A DNA stretch of 64,000 nt from Lentinula raphanica (lineage: Eukaryota; Basidiomycota; Agaricomycetes; Agaricales; Omphalotaceae). The position numbers and the translations under genes are program-made. Shown piece after piece: positions 1 to 12,085 of this stretch. Position 1 is the first letter of the stretch. The number at the start of each line of letters is the position of its first letter. Below the pieces are notes generated by a model. That model was not told where the DNA came from and searched no databases. It saw only the letters and a list, made by a program, of their open reading frames with translations. The DNA lies in contig JANVFP010000017.1 in the NCBI GenBank assembly GCA_027919835.1, forward strand, positions 992,001 to 1,056,000, read 5' to 3'.

Positions 1-2
1 GC

Positions 3-551
3 GAAACTGATTCGGAAATGGACGTTCACGAAGATGACAGCGAATACGATAGCAATGGTGAACCTGGCGCAGAAGAGGACAACAGCGCCGGTGATGACGA
101 AGAAGAGGACGGGAGCAGCGAAGGCGACGAAGATTCTAGCGACGAGGTGTACTACATCTCGCCTGACTACGAGGAACCCTATCATCAGTACATGGCAGGA
201 TCGCCACTGGCTCAACGCGGATGTCCACTTTGGCTCATTTCTACCTACAGAATGCGATATACTGAAAACAATGGCCTTATAGCGCACCTGAATTCCCTGG
301 ACCCTGATGATGTTGGAATTCCTCCTCACGGCCCTACGAATCGTATGCACCGACTCTTTCTCGGGTGGAACATACGCGATCTCGACATGCATTCGAGCGA
401 ACTCAATCAGAGACGTTTCATGACACAGACATTGGAAGATTACAGGAGTGTGCCTCACAGGTTTTCTATCCATCAAAGGCCTAATGGTTGCTTGGATGTT
501 TGGGTCCTTGTCAGAGCTGATCAAGTAGATTACCAGACGGACTCGGAATAG
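3..551 (+). CDS. C-terminal part of an acidic hypothetical protein
   Basis: The reading frame is open from the left edge, so the true start probably lies outside the window; the first internal ATG is at 18. Residues 1-45 counted from that ATG are almost entirely Asp, Glu, Ser and Gly, as in disordered acidic tails. After this comes a mixed, folded-looking part with a Trp-rich stretch near LFLGWNIRD and a C-terminal CLDVWVLVRADQ strand. I do not recognise a family. The frame ends at TAG 549-551, followed by AT-rich sequence consistent with a 3' UTR. The large uninterrupted frame with a sharp compositional change supports real coding, but the function is unknown. Confidence 0.5.
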   Translation, partial: ETDSEMDVHEDDSEYDSNGEPGAEEDNSAGDDEEEDGSSEGDEDSSDEVYYISPDYEEPYHQYMAGSPLAQRGCPLWLISTYRMRYTENNGLIAHLNSLDPDDVGIPPHGPTNRMHRLFLGWNIRDLDMHSSELNQRRFMTQTLEDYRSVPHRFSIHQRPNGCLDVWVLVRADQVDYQTDSE

Positions 552-737
552 ATCGACGACCGACTTGAGCAGATAGAACAGTACGTGTAATAATAGTCAA
601 CGTTCAGAACGCTGAACGACCTTCATGAAAGAAATGATTTGTATGTATGTCAATGGATATTATAAAATATGAGACTAAATCGAAGGAACTTCTTAGGACA
701 TCCAACAGAGCTGTGCGTTGCATTTCGTGAACCACAA

Positions 738-1954
738 TCATTCGCAACCTGCTTTCTTCATCGCTTCAATGTTCCAATCCCAGACTTTCTCGCCAAATTC
801 ATCATCGTAGCATTGCGAGTGAGGGAGTTTGTCCTCGAATTTTCTGGAACGAGAACGACATGCGAGTCAATCTGTGAGTAGGCAGCAAATTGCTCAATGA
901 AATACGACACGAACGCAAGTGGAATCAGATATGACCCGTTCTTGGAAGGGTCTATGCTATACGTCGTTCCTGCATATAGCTGGGTAAGAGCGCCATACTG
1001 AACTGGTTTGAAAACAACGCGCTAACGTCGACTAAGTGAAGAACACAGCACGACTTGAAAATGTTGGTCATAACCTACATTGAGTATCCACATGACTGGA
1101 CGAGGTATTCCCAGTTCTCTGGTTAAATCTGAGCGAACAGGACCAGGATGAGGAGCTAGGCTCAAAATACTCGGATACCGCCGAGCGAGTTGGCGGGTGA
1201 TTAGGATGGTACCCAGTTTGCTATGCCCATAGCACTCGAAACGAGTGTTTTGAGATCCAACAGTGGGATCATCTAATGGGATTCCAGATTTTGGTGCTTG
1301 CTTTGCCCCGTCCGATGCGGTGTTTATGATACGAACACCACCGAAGGGGGCGAAGTTCTCTATAGTTTGCTCGAGAACAGGAAGAAGATGATATGTGAAA
1401 ACAAAAGGCCCAAACACGTTGACTGCCCATTGCTATCGCACGTAGTAAGTACTATCAGCATGCACATCCAACAAGCGGAAATTTTCACATATTCGTAACC
1501 GTCACTCGAAAGCTTGCCTTTGGGGGTACCCATAACACCAGCATTGTTGTACAGAAGATGTAGAGCACTTTCTTTCCTATTCGACCAACTTCAGTACTTG
1601 TTTCTGACATGCTTCAAGAAGGGTACGTACGTTTTGAAATCTTCGGCAGCGGCTTTTGCACCAGCAGCAGTAGAGAGATCCAACTGTAAGAATGGGATCT
1701 CGGCATCTACCGTCGCAGGATGTGAGGTATGTATTTCATTGATAGCTTGCTCGTATTTCTCCTTCGTTCGGGCAGCGAGATATACCTTTGCGCCCTTTCC
1801 CGCCAGGACTGCTACAGTCTGTTTCCCGATACCACTGTTACCACCTGCTCAGTTCAATCAGCATTCATTTCCTGGAACCTAAGCAATGCAACTCACCAGT
1901 GACAATCGCGACTTTGCCATAGAGGCCTGGTATATCAGATTCAGAAAAAGACAT
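738..1954 (-). CDS. Short-chain dehydrogenase/reductase, retinol-dehydrogenase-like
   Basis: NAD(P)(H)-dependent oxidoreductase of the classical SDR superfamily. Six exons join in frame: 1897-1954, 1631-1844, 1489-1576, 1079-1432, 915-997 and 738-843, giving 300 residues, the usual length. The Rossmann glycine motif TGGNSGIG spans the first intron, LYNNAGVMG is the NNAG motif, and YGHSK carries the catalytic Tyr and Lys, with INTAS supplying the Ser strand. The C-terminal part (YGALTQLYAGT, then GSYLIP, then GEKVWDW) matches the fungal retinol-dehydrogenase-like subgroup. The start at 1954 gives MSFSESDIPGLYGKVAIVTG, a normal SDR N-terminus. The intron donor GTTCGT at 915 is inferred because it restores the conserved tail. 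The substrate cannot be told from sequence. Confidence 0.88.
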
Positions 1955-4704
1955 ACTTATAAGATGTTCGTACGACAGCGGTTGATCCTAGTTACAAGCT
2001 TTTAACCAATGTCAAGAACGGATTCGGAGTTGAGTGTGCACCGCGCGGCTTTGGAACACGTATCCCTTCGGCGACAACGTGTCGGATGTGTTGCCGACTC
2101 GCGAGTCGCCAATCTATTCGGCAAATCAACAATCAAAGAAAATTGAGCAATGCCGATTGTGGATTGCTTCGGCAAACCTAACCTCATTGCCGCAGTTGTC
2201 TTTGCTGTTACCCCTCACCAGCGTTGATATAGAACTAAGCACAGGAGCTCGAAGCTCGAAGGTAGCTCTAATCTTGCTTGGATACTTAAGTACCAGAGCA
2301 TAACGCTGAATCAATGCGCAGGACCACAACGGCCGCAGCCCGAACCACTGCCTGCAATCATAGTGTTCAAATTAGAACCTTTCACCCACCGCAATTGTTG
2401 ATTTTTAATAGCCATAGCAGGCTCACGAGCCTATCTGGCCTCATGTAAATGAAAGCTTGAGCTCAGTAAGTACCATACTATACAGTCTACATTTATCTTG
2501 CAATACACCTTACTCATGATCTAGTATTTGACACGACTGACAGGGCATTTCTAGGAATGTTCGAGCTCTGGTCGATTTCGGGAGTTATATCTTGTACACG
2601 AGTCATCAGCATGGGGGGCGTGATGGCAGATGCGAGTAGATGCTAATGAATGATTGATGTTCCTTGGCAGAATCTAAAAAATATTATTCAAGCTCTCGCC
2701 GATGAGCTCGAGCTCAAAGCTAAACTACAGTAACTGACGGATGATCTCTTTCACCTTCATTATAACTAGTTCTGTCTAGCTTTCGATGATAGCCAGGCCT
2801 ATGCAACATTCTTTTCAGCATTGCCCGTAGGAAAATAACACCGGAAAAAACCCAATACCTCTGATATATCAACGAGTAACTCTTGAAAGCTTCGGGGAGT
2901 TCTGGGTGTTATTCATCGTAGTCTCGAAGCTATAAGCTTCTGCAAAATTGAAGTTGACATTGTCCTCAAGTTCATTGTCCCTCATTTGAGGTAGTTTTTT
3001 CGCACAATGTCCGTACGAAAATTCCGAGTCCATGGATAGAATTAACAGCATATAGATTCCTGGCGACGTATCATACAGCATGTCCCCAAATCTCGCTATA
3101 CAAAAAGTGAGAACTCTCGAAACTCATACTGTATAACCAAAAATATCTGGTCATATGCACCTCACTCAGAATGACTCACCTCATTTCGACCGCGATTTTT
3201 CGTGTCTTTCTTGATGCCGTGGTGTTATGTATAGCTCCCATCGCCACTTATTCGCGCCATGTTCGCATCTAGTCGCGTTGTTTGAGCTTCTGGGGTTTGA
3301 TAAGGATATATCTGCCTCAACTGAACCTTCGTCCTCATCATCATCTTACCTCACCTCTTTCATATATGGGACTACTTACGCCTTACGGAAAGCTTCCCCT
3401 TCTCATTGTCCGCCTATTTTGGTCAGATCCAGATGTCTTACAGTTCTAGGGATAACACGAAAAGATTCCCACTGCCAATACGTGCCGGCCTTGCCTTTTG
3501 ATCTCTTCCTGGTTCATACTCTGATCCAAATCTAGCGGAACGTAAAATTGTGGTCTCCAGAATTCAAACTCGAGGTGAGCACTTGAGTTGAAGAATAATC
3601 GTCAATAGATAGCCGTACAGACTTTGCAGGACCCACAGGCAAAGCCAAAATCCTCGCATATACTTATCGAGTAGCCATCCTGGTGAGATGATCGGGAGGT
3701 ATTGAATGTTCAGAGTCAGGCGAAGGCTGAATTGCCCGTGCTGTGCGAAGCGTAGTTTGAATGGGTGGAAACAACCGGGAATGGAATGAAATTGATGAAG
3801 ATGTCTGACTTGAGGAGTAATTTTCGCATAACAAGACGGATAAAACGAGTTAAAACAATGCAAATCACTGGATCCTCTAGGATCCTTCCGTATCGCCATC
3901 CTCAAAATTTCATTTACTGGAGCATTGCCAATGAGAGAACGTTTCAAGCTTGGTCAAAAGCTCACCTGAGCCTACCTGAGCTTGCTTGACGACGCAATCG
4001 CAGCGTAAGTACCAACGACACCGCCACGGGGCTGAGAACAATACAAGTCATTTTGATGGAGATCAAATCTCAGATCATCACGAACAAGAGACCCACGCCT
4101 ACAGTTCTAACTTCTGACCACGTCTGACTCGGTGTGCAGGGAGGAAAGAATTGGAATATGTAAATCAAAGCTTTCCCATATGTACATATAAGTCCACAAG
4201 ACTCTTCTCTTTCGTGCACAACTTGCTAGAACTTTGGCCTATCTCTCGTCAGGGGGGTATACTTCCGAGACAATACAATGGTGCATCTAGATTGAAATCT
4301 TTTTTCCCTTCCCTTTGCCGATGGAAAGCCCCGTTCCTCGATATTCCTATTGCGGAAGACAATGAGTGCTGAACTGTACGAAGATATGACCATGCGGCAC
4401 AATGAGTCTGGAAAGTATACGGCCCCGCGCGAAAACAAGCGAAAGCTATAAAGTCGAACTCCGTATTGTCTTTTCGATTCGAGTTTCGCCCCCACTGCCT
4501 AATTGTTCTTGTGAAGAAAAAGGTGGTTAGGCTTGAGAACAAACGTTATTGTTGTTCTTCGACTTGCCAACGCGACGAGGAGGAGGTTGTCAACGTCCTC
4601 GCAACCCGCGTCGATTTTGTGTTTTATGTCCTGCTTTTGAAAAAAGTCCCCCTTCCTCTACTTTTCTTTTCGTTCTTTCATCGCAATCTACTATCACCAT
4701 AAAC
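1955..4704. other. Intergenic stretch without a supported gene
   Basis: This 2.7-kb stretch has only short frames on both strands with no recognisable domain, no convincing splice chain and no signal peptide. A minus-strand frame at 3564-3947 contains a hydrophobic segment, and a plus-strand frame at 3227-3535 is serine-rich, but neither shows codon or homology support. The last 200 bases are pyrimidine-rich and probably hold the promoter and 5' UTR of the HMG-box gene. Confidence 0.5.
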
Positions 4705-6312
4705 ATGTCTGCTGCATCCACCGACAATTTGACGGCCAAATGTACGTTTTCAGTCTTGAATGCTTTATAGAATCATTCTGCTCACCTTCATGGCGTTATT
4801 GCAGCACTGGAATTGAGGCCAACAACTTCATCTTTACCGACGTTGGCCATAATCGCACCGACGCCTCGAACCTTTACGTTTCCCGCTTACCATAATCTCG
4901 ATATCAGCCCATACTCTACACCATCTAATTCACCATTCGAGCCCGATCTTGATAATTCTTTTGAACTTTCCTCTCCGGCTTCATCGTATTTATCAGCATC
5001 ACCCATCACATCACCATTAAGAAGCATATCCCCCGACTCATCTGTATCAGTATCTTCGCCTCCGTCCGACAGTCCAGACGCTGAGCGTCGGCCTCAAAAG
5101 GGCGACGAAGGCTACATCAAGCGTCCCGAGAACGCATTCATCCTCTTCCGACGCAAATGGTGCGAGGAGCGCCAAATCGAGGAAGTCGGCACGTCCTCGA
5201 ATCGGAAAAAAGAACGCCAGGCGGATCTATCAAAAACGATCAGTCAAAAGTGGAAGGAGTTGACGAAGAGTGAGCGACAGTACTGGGAGGATTTGGCGAA
5301 GGAGAAGAAAAGGGAGCATCAGGAGAGGTATCCTGATTATGTGTTTCGGCCACAACGCGTGAGGGATAAGGATGGGCGGGCGAAGAATAGGAAGTATACC
5401 AAACGGAATCGAGGACGAGGGAGGAAGGAAAAGCGTGTTGCGGAAGAGAGAACGGGGACGACATATTTGATTCCAAGTGGGCAATCCCCTTCTGCCAGCA
5501 ATGCCCCTCCGTCTGCGGCCTATCACACGATTCATATTCCCATAATACCCGCTATACCTGCCCAACCCAAGACCCTATCGTCTTCCTTCCTACCAGCGTC
5601 ACAAATGGGTCAGACTTTTTCTGGCACTGTGGGGAATATCACGTCGCACCTTGGGTACAATCCCTCGTCAAATCTGATGCTACCATCGGAAACAGCTCTT
5701 CAGGTAATGTCGGAATCACCATCCTGGAACACCGGAGCTCTGACTGACGACACGCTTCTTCGTCAGTCTTCCGAATTGATGCGAAATATCTTCAACCTTC
5801 CGTCGTCCGAGTTCTCGCAGTCGATATCGACACAACCCCAACCTTTGAGTATCAGTCCTCTCTCGTCCGTAACCTCATCCCCCGTCTCGGGCCCATTTAC
5901 ACCCACTACCGATTTTCTCAACCAAACCACCCTTGACGACACTCAACTATACCCATATCAGTTTGACTCGACCAACGCCTGTGGAACTATCACTGACCCG
6001 GTTCCTCAAGCTCCTGCACAGGCTGAATACACCGTCCAGCCAAATATCGTTCATGACCATCCTTCGTGGGAGACGCACGATACCATTTGGCGGGGAGCGT
6101 CGAGCATGCTGTCCAGGAATGACTTTGATCTCCAAGTCATTCCGCCTATCGAGCTGGACCAACGCACGATAATGCACGGGTACGGCGAGGACCAGGCGTT
6201 CGGAATCGCACCTGCGGCTACTCTCAACGACTTTGCGTTGCACGCGCTCGGACAAGAGTATTTCTTGCCGATGGATCACTTTAGAGACGAGAACGGGCGC
6301 AGCGAGCACTGA
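4705..6312 (+). CDS. HMG-box transcription factor
   Basis: Two exons, 4705-4741 and 4805-6312, encode 514 residues; the intron has a GTACGT donor and TTGCAG acceptor. The HMG box starts near residue 111 with KRPENAFILFRRKW and continues through ISQKWKELTKSERQYWEDLA and a basic tail ending HQERYPDYVF. This is the sequence-specific (SOX/MATA/Ste11-like) class, which bends DNA through the minor groove; a basic KNRKYTKRNRGRGRK stretch follows and could be the nuclear signal. Flanking regions are long, Ser/Pro/Thr-rich and probably disordered activation segments. Such proteins in agaricomycetes include pheromone-response regulators, but one box is not enough to assign a pathway. A pyrimidine-rich leader precedes the ATG. 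Confidence 0.9.
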
Positions 6313-6576
6313 GTTGTTATCTTTATGCTTTTCATCAACGGCCTGTATTCTGCATCTTGTAATAGCTAATTATTTGATACAATTGTTACACCTGCATCCC
6401 TCATCAGAAAAAATTGGGGCGAAACACTGAGAAAACCGAACCTATGCGACTCGGACACCGAGAACTACCATTTCCTACGTAACAAAGAGTTCAATGTTGA
6501 AAGAGATGGGGAATGTTGAAGAAAGAGAGAAAGATGAGAGAAAATTCCCACAGACTCGCTTCATCAACAAACGGCA

Positions 6577-7556
6577 ATGAGTCGCTTAGTCGAAGAACTT
6601 TGCGTTTTGCTCCAGGCTTTACACATCCCTCTTACTCTTCAATCTCCTACAGATCTTACTCCTTCTCTTCTTCTCGCTATCCTAGAATCCATCATGACTT
6701 CTCGTCTCCCTCTCTCACCTATCCTCAGGCAAGCTCTCAGAAAACCTTCGACGATCGAGGAAGCCCGGAAAGCGAAGATAGAATGCATGCAAATTTTTCT
6801 TGGAGTCCTCGAGATAGATATCCTGCAGCGAGATGTTGGATTGAACAAAATAGATCCGAGAAAGCTCGCGAATGGTGATTGGGATGAGGTCGTTTACGTC
6901 GGCGAGATATTGTGCTGGACCGGAAGAGAATTTGGTATCACAGATCATTCAAATCACGGCGAAGAGCCTCGCACATGGCGACTGACGCCTTCGAGCGCTC
7001 CTGATCTACCAAACACCTCGACATCTCACTATTCTTCTTCTCTGCCCACTCCAGATACCAGTCGGAGTCTGCATGAATTTGACTACCTGACTACCTTCCA
7101 ACCAGCCTCTTCGTCCTCTCAACTATCGCCTTTATCTTTTCCCTTGGCACGACGACCGCAATGCATTCACGAAATTCCTACTCCCTATGCTCAAAGTATC
7201 CAAGATTCTTCAGCTGTCGTCGGGTCAGAAACGTCTTCTGTGCGATATTCGGGTTTTATCGAACCTGTTGACGAAGAACTTGAACTCAGTTACTTCGAAC
7301 GAAGTCGAGATAGCAGGCTAGCTGATCGAGAGGACATGGAGGCTGACATAGACCAGGACGTAGACCAGGTGTGTGATACACAAGCTGGCATTTGTGTTTT
7401 CCAATGTGCTGACACGAATGATAGAACCTATCTGCACTCGCAGAATATCTTGACCCGGATCCTTTAGCAAAGACCATAGCTCTCTTGCAGCGAAGAGCTG
7501 AACTATTGCGCGAACTGGCGGATTTTTACCGCGAAAGCAATGCCAATCCACGATGA
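6577..7556 (+). CDS. DUF5745-type protein (NN-CH-like N-terminus)
   Basis: Two exons, 6577-7368 and 7425-7556, encode 307 residues. Residues 1-120 (LVEELCVLLQALHIPL, LTPSLLLAILESI, then GDWDEVVYVGEILCW) are a helical domain of the type annotated DUF5745 in basidiomycetes, which resembles calponin-homology-like NN-CH modules. The middle is Ser/Pro-rich and acidic. The last exon forms an amphipathic helix (LAEYLDPDPLAKTIALLQRR, then AELLRELADFY), suggesting a coiled-coil tail. The domain name comes from memory of the family and was not searched. It sits 264 bp downstream of the HMG-box gene on the same strand. The exact function is unknown; a cytoskeletal or centrosomal role would be a guess. 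Confidence 0.7.
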
Positions 7557-7742
7557 CGGTCAAGCAGAAGCTGCTATGCAGACTATCCGTGTTCCCTCTC
7601 GCATTCTCTTTTGGAATAATTGCCAGGATCCAGCGAACTGGCAGAATTTTACCGCGAAAGCAATGTTAGTCCACCACGACGATGAAAAAAACGCTGATTC
7701 ATAGACTACCGAGGTCCCTCTCGCATGATCTTTTGGAATAGG
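7510..7742 (+). repeat. Imperfect tandem duplication of the DUF5745 gene 3' end
   Basis: Two direct copies of about 120 bp follow each other, starting at about 7510 and 7633. Both contain GCGAACTGGC, then TTTTACCGCGAAAGCAATG, and both end in CCCTCTCGCAT followed by CTTTTGGAATA. The first copy carries the end of the coding sequence and stop codon; the second lies in the 3' UTR. It is diverged, so it is not recent. Confidence 0.75.
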
Positions 7743-8221
7743 TTCGGAATAGGTGCCAGATGACGATGAATGTTTACACTGGAGCTTCACATACGAGCTT
7801 CACATTTTCTTGGATATCAATGTCGCTGTGGCTCACAGCGGTTTCTGGCAAAAGTCAGGATATCTTCGTGAGCATCTCCGTTCATTGTACACAGCCGCGT
7901 ATCCATTATACTCTGTTTAGGTTCCTTCAATTCCGTTCGAAGCAGGACGAAGGTTTCAAAACCTAAACTCCCTTGCTGCCTCAAGGGAATACATATCTTA
8001 CCCTTACGAGGCAACAGGCTATCCCCACGAGCTCTGGACATCTGCCTCCCGATCTCAGGTTGCGAGGTTCTAGCTTGAAATTCGATTTGTCTTGATGGAA
8101 TGTATCAACTATCTATCATCCGCTGTAACTGTCGTACTCGTTTCCACAGGTGTTGTACATGATATTAACATACAATATACTACCTACACAACTCATTCTA
8201 TCGCTATGATCTATCAGCCTT

Positions 8222-9982
8222 CTATGTAGCCGTGTTTTCAATGTCCCCAGTATTCATCTCCATCTCCATCTCCGTCCTGATCACCGCGTCCACCATGACT
8301 GGATCCCATCCAAACTGGGGCTCGACTATCGAAGATAGTAAACCAGCGTTGTCGCGGTTCATTGCCACTGAATTGACAGTTTCGACTGCGAGCCGTTCGA
8401 GGGTGGAGAGGTTGTCCTCGCATTTTCGAAGGTGGAGGATGAAGCGAGAGGTTAGGAGGCCGGAAAGACTAAGAGAGGAAAAGAAAACAGATCAGGAATC
8501 AAAAAGCAGGTGTATAAGTTACGTGTGACGACGAACGGAAGTGTGAGTGCGTTCAAAAGGCGTTGATAAAACCCAGCCTAGCAGGTGCAGAAAGCTGGAA
8601 CCTTTGAGAGAACAAGAAAAAGCGACCTATCCTTACCGGCGCGCGCTGCCATAGCGAAATCCAGAGTGAGCGCAAATTCATTTGATGGTACGTGTATAAA
8701 ACAAAAACTCACAAAGTTCAAAATCACAGATGTTGTCGTGAAGACAGACATGAAGCTAGAATCTCGTTGAATGACAAGGACCTGCCATATGATCACCCGA
8801 GAGGAATACCTAAAATAAAGGATCCCTAGTGAATGATTGTCATTGAACGATGATATAGATATCCCAACGATACTTTCGCAAACGTTCATACCTTGCTGGA
8901 ATGTCAAATCCCAGAACCCTTTGATCGGTTCACTAGCACAGAATGTTCGATACTTGAACGTTTGAACACATCGAACAGATATGAGGATCGCGGAAGAGAA
9001 CTCGAATACGACCGTTAGAATAGAAAGTAGGTCGTTGGCTGAAAAAGACCGTGATCCCAGAATCATTAGTATCATGATCAACAATGATACTACGATACTC
9101 ACCTCTGTAAGCACGACAGAGGTGGCATGAAGATCACAATAAACATCATAAATCCTGAAATAGTTTGCAGGCACTCACATGGGTATACTCGATGGGCCTG
9201 TACATCTCAAACCAGGTACATGTGCCTACGTGCGGAGTTATCAGAACCCAAAGTAGACGGTCAACGACAATGATACTCACTATATCCAATCCGATACAGA
9301 TGATACCGATACCTGCCAGGTATGCCAACACCACACGTCTTCGTCCCCAGACGGCATACGCTCGAGCTGTAAACGAATCTGCAGAAGGTTAGATGGAAAG
9401 TTCTGTCAAAACGTGTATCAAATCCAAGGATGAAGAAGATCACGGACATATGATAGCAGTTCGGCCTAGGACGCTCAGCCCGCCAACAACCTTATACCAA
9501 ACATCACAGCTGCATATGGCAAATCCATCAGTCACACCATTAGGCAGTCTCATTGGCAATGAATTCAACTGTCAACTTATGTTTAGCAAACACGAAGTAA
9601 AAGATACGAAGGGAAGGGCTATGTCGTGTCGTAACACTCACCCTTGGTTTTAACATCTGAGAGATGGCGAAGAGGAAGAGAACGTTGGCAAGGAGTGCAT
9701 AATGGCATAGGATGTAGACGATGGTGTACACTCGGATCCTTGACCCCCAGATATATTTGACCTGGATTCAGGAGAAGATTGCATCAAGCCAAGGCTAGCG
9801 GATAGCTCGGGGTAACTTGTTACCTCCATGGGAAGCATTAGAACCCAATCATACCATATAAGCACTGTGAGCGAGTCTTGAATGAGCGAGAGGCAATATC
9901 GACAAAACTTGTGAAACGCACCGATACTGGCGAATTGGATCTCATATTGGAGGAAGCTAGGCAAGACGTTGGAGTAAGTCAT
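8222..9982 (-). CDS. DUF6533 multi-helix membrane protein
   Basis: Multi-exon gene with about nine short introns, read from ATG at 9982 to TAG at 8222. Assembled exons give FASIVLIWYDWVLMLPMEV and VKYIWGSRIRVYTIVYIL, the DUF6533 N-terminal signature (Y-D-x2-L...E-V-x-x-I-W). Later exons encode ARAYAVWGRRRVVLAYLAG, then HVPGLRCTGPSSIPM, then FWDLTFQQGILYF and LSGLLTSRFILHLRKCEDNL, the order typical of this agaricomycete-expanded family. About seven hydrophobic segments suggest a GPCR-like plasma-membrane protein; ligands are unknown. The C-terminal tail is hydrophilic and Glu-rich. Individual exon borders are less certain than the overall span, and none of the conserved blocks is missing. Confidence 0.82.
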
Positions 9983-10374
9983 CGAGAGAGACGATCGCGA
10001 GGAGATTAAGAACGAGCACGCACTCGGTCTCCGACATGACCAGCCTCCGAAAACCAGCTCAGGATGGAGAATCTGGGAGGGAAAATTTTCTATCGGGTAG
10101 ATGTCAATATATAGATCCTGCTAAAATATCATGAGCGGGATTGAACCGTGCTAATGAAAGTACAGATCGTTGACAGCCCATCTTTGTCAGGAATGACAAG
10201 TGACGGGTCTGTAACAATCCACAGAAGAGTTTCTATGAAATGCTCAACTGAACTTCAGAAGTTAAACCGGCCTGATGTTCGTCTGGCTCGATCACTTGGA
10301 TCAACACAGTTTAGCAGATGACCAGCGGATATGTACAAGAAGCTAACTATGGACCCAAACAGGTGCATATCACG
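9983..10374. other. Intergenic, divergent from neither gene
   Basis: About 390 bp between the DUF6533 start and the stop of the F-box gene, both on the minus strand. It probably contains the DUF6533 promoter. I see no TATA box, coding frame or repeat worth naming. Confidence 0.5.
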
Positions 10375-11771
10375 TTAACTAGACCTCGAAAAAGGTTCTC
10401 TGTCAGAGACCGCGGGCCTATAGACCACTGAGATAGATCCAGCATTCATATAAAACCCAAAATGAGTTTTCATGAAACTCTTGACGTCCAGTTTCCTCTG
10501 TTCCTCTATGTAGAGGCTCATAGGCACGACGAGATGCAGTGATTTGACCGAGGGCAAAGAGGCTAGTTTAAAGATGACATCAGTCCCATGGAGAATGAAC
10601 AAGGAAGTGTCCGACAGTCTGTGATAGACCAGACCGTCTAGGTCGACGGGAAATACGAGAGTGACAGTGCTCAGCCCATGATCACCGCCATTCCCAATTG
10701 CATGAAGAATGTTGTAGAAAAATATAACATCGCGAGAAGTGAATGCAAACGGTGCAGATAGCTCTATGATCTTGGGAAGGATGGTACGATTCTGGATGCT
10801 TCCACTGAAAGCACCAGAGCTAGCTACGAAACAAGATGGTCAGTTAAGAGCGACAGAAAATCAAGAGCTATCAAGAGATACATACCAAAATGATACGCGG
10901 GCTCTGTACTCTCCCATTCGAGACCCTCTAAAGCGGGCAATGTACCATTCAAGAAGCCTTGTATGAGACCGTTGTCCCATATACGATAGAACGTAATACG
11001 CTTCAGACGATTCCATCGAAAGGGCGACCTCGAATCGTAAAGGATATGATATATGTTATGGTCCGGTATGAGTCCTATGTCCAGTTCTTCAAGTGTGATC
11101 TTGGGAGTCGCTGGCGGACGTGAAGAGCCTGTTTGTTTCCATCTCTGGATGATCCAATCTGCATCCCTGGTGATTGTATTAGTGCGAAGTAGATATGATA
11201 TGTTGGTCAGACTGAGTGAACGCAGTTTCGAAAAACATGGGCTGGATAAGAAGTGGAGAAGCTGAACTGCGTCTTTGAATACAGCTCTGTCCAAAATTAG
11301 GGTCTCCAGAGAAGAAGCTAGTGTCCGCGTCAAGCAGATATCCCAATCGAACCGCGCGAAATCATTTCTACAGAGCCACAGTCTAGTGAGACGATTGAGC
11401 CTCAATGAATTGAACGTGATCCTTGTGAGTTCAGATACGTGACAGCAATCGACCTTGACCTCCCTTACGAGGTCGGCTAGATGTGAAGATTGAGCCAGGA
11501 GGATGGACTTCAAGAAGGGTTCGGATAAGTGGGAAGGAGACGATGGGCAAGTAGATAACGAATGAAAAAGCAAAGCACGGCTTCTGTGGGTCCATGACCT
11601 ACACACGAGTGCGCATATAGAGAGGTCAGGCTTGGAGTTTGCAAGGTGGTCGAGGATGCATTCCACTATTTCGATAGGTAGAATGGCGTTGACCATGAGG
11701 GCAATGAGTAAAGCAAGTGACGCAGCGGCCAAGGCCGGCTTTTCGCGCGCACGGACCATCATACATCTCAT
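10375..11771 (-). CDS. F-box protein
   Basis: Two exons (10886-11771 and 10375-10823) encode up to 444 residues. The F-box is near the N-terminus: LPIEIVECILDHLANSKPDL followed by SICALVCRSWTHRSRALLF, the usual core of agaricomycete F-box proteins that bind Skp1 in SCF ubiquitin ligases. The rest contains leucine-spaced segments (LRLNRLTRLWL, LETLILDRAVF, LRSLSLTNISYL) typical of an irregular leucine-rich substrate-recognition domain. The first ATG is used here, but an internal Met at about residue 26 (MVNAILPIEIVE) gives the more usual start. The substrate is unknown. Such genes are numerous and rapidly evolving in agaricomycetes. Confidence 0.85.
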
Positions 11772-12085
11772 GAATTGGCCCCTTTTCAGGTTAGAAGATT
11801 AGAAGATTGGGTTCGAACGTCCTACTGAAGAGTCAAAACAGCTTCCAGTACAATGGTTGGTATGATTCACGAGAGAAAACGTAAAGCACAAAGTGTAATA
11901 TCAACTCTCTATTGAAACTGTAAACAGCAGATTTTGTCTAGAGTAGTACTTACAATCACTCATTGCATTCAGCTTCAAATTGCGTCGCGTATTCATTGAG
12001 CCAACGATGACACCGAAAAAAAACAACGTTGAGAATTCCCAATGGATCTGATCAGATATTTGAGGCCAAACCACAACTATCGAGC

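Noticed and set aside
3564..3947. 127-codon minus-strand frame with a hydrophobic segment
   Set aside because: No domain, no splice context and overlapping frames on the other strand. Not enough to call a gene.
5230..5565. Minus-strand frames opposite the HMG-box gene
   Set aside because: Shadows of the strongly coding plus strand, with no independent support.
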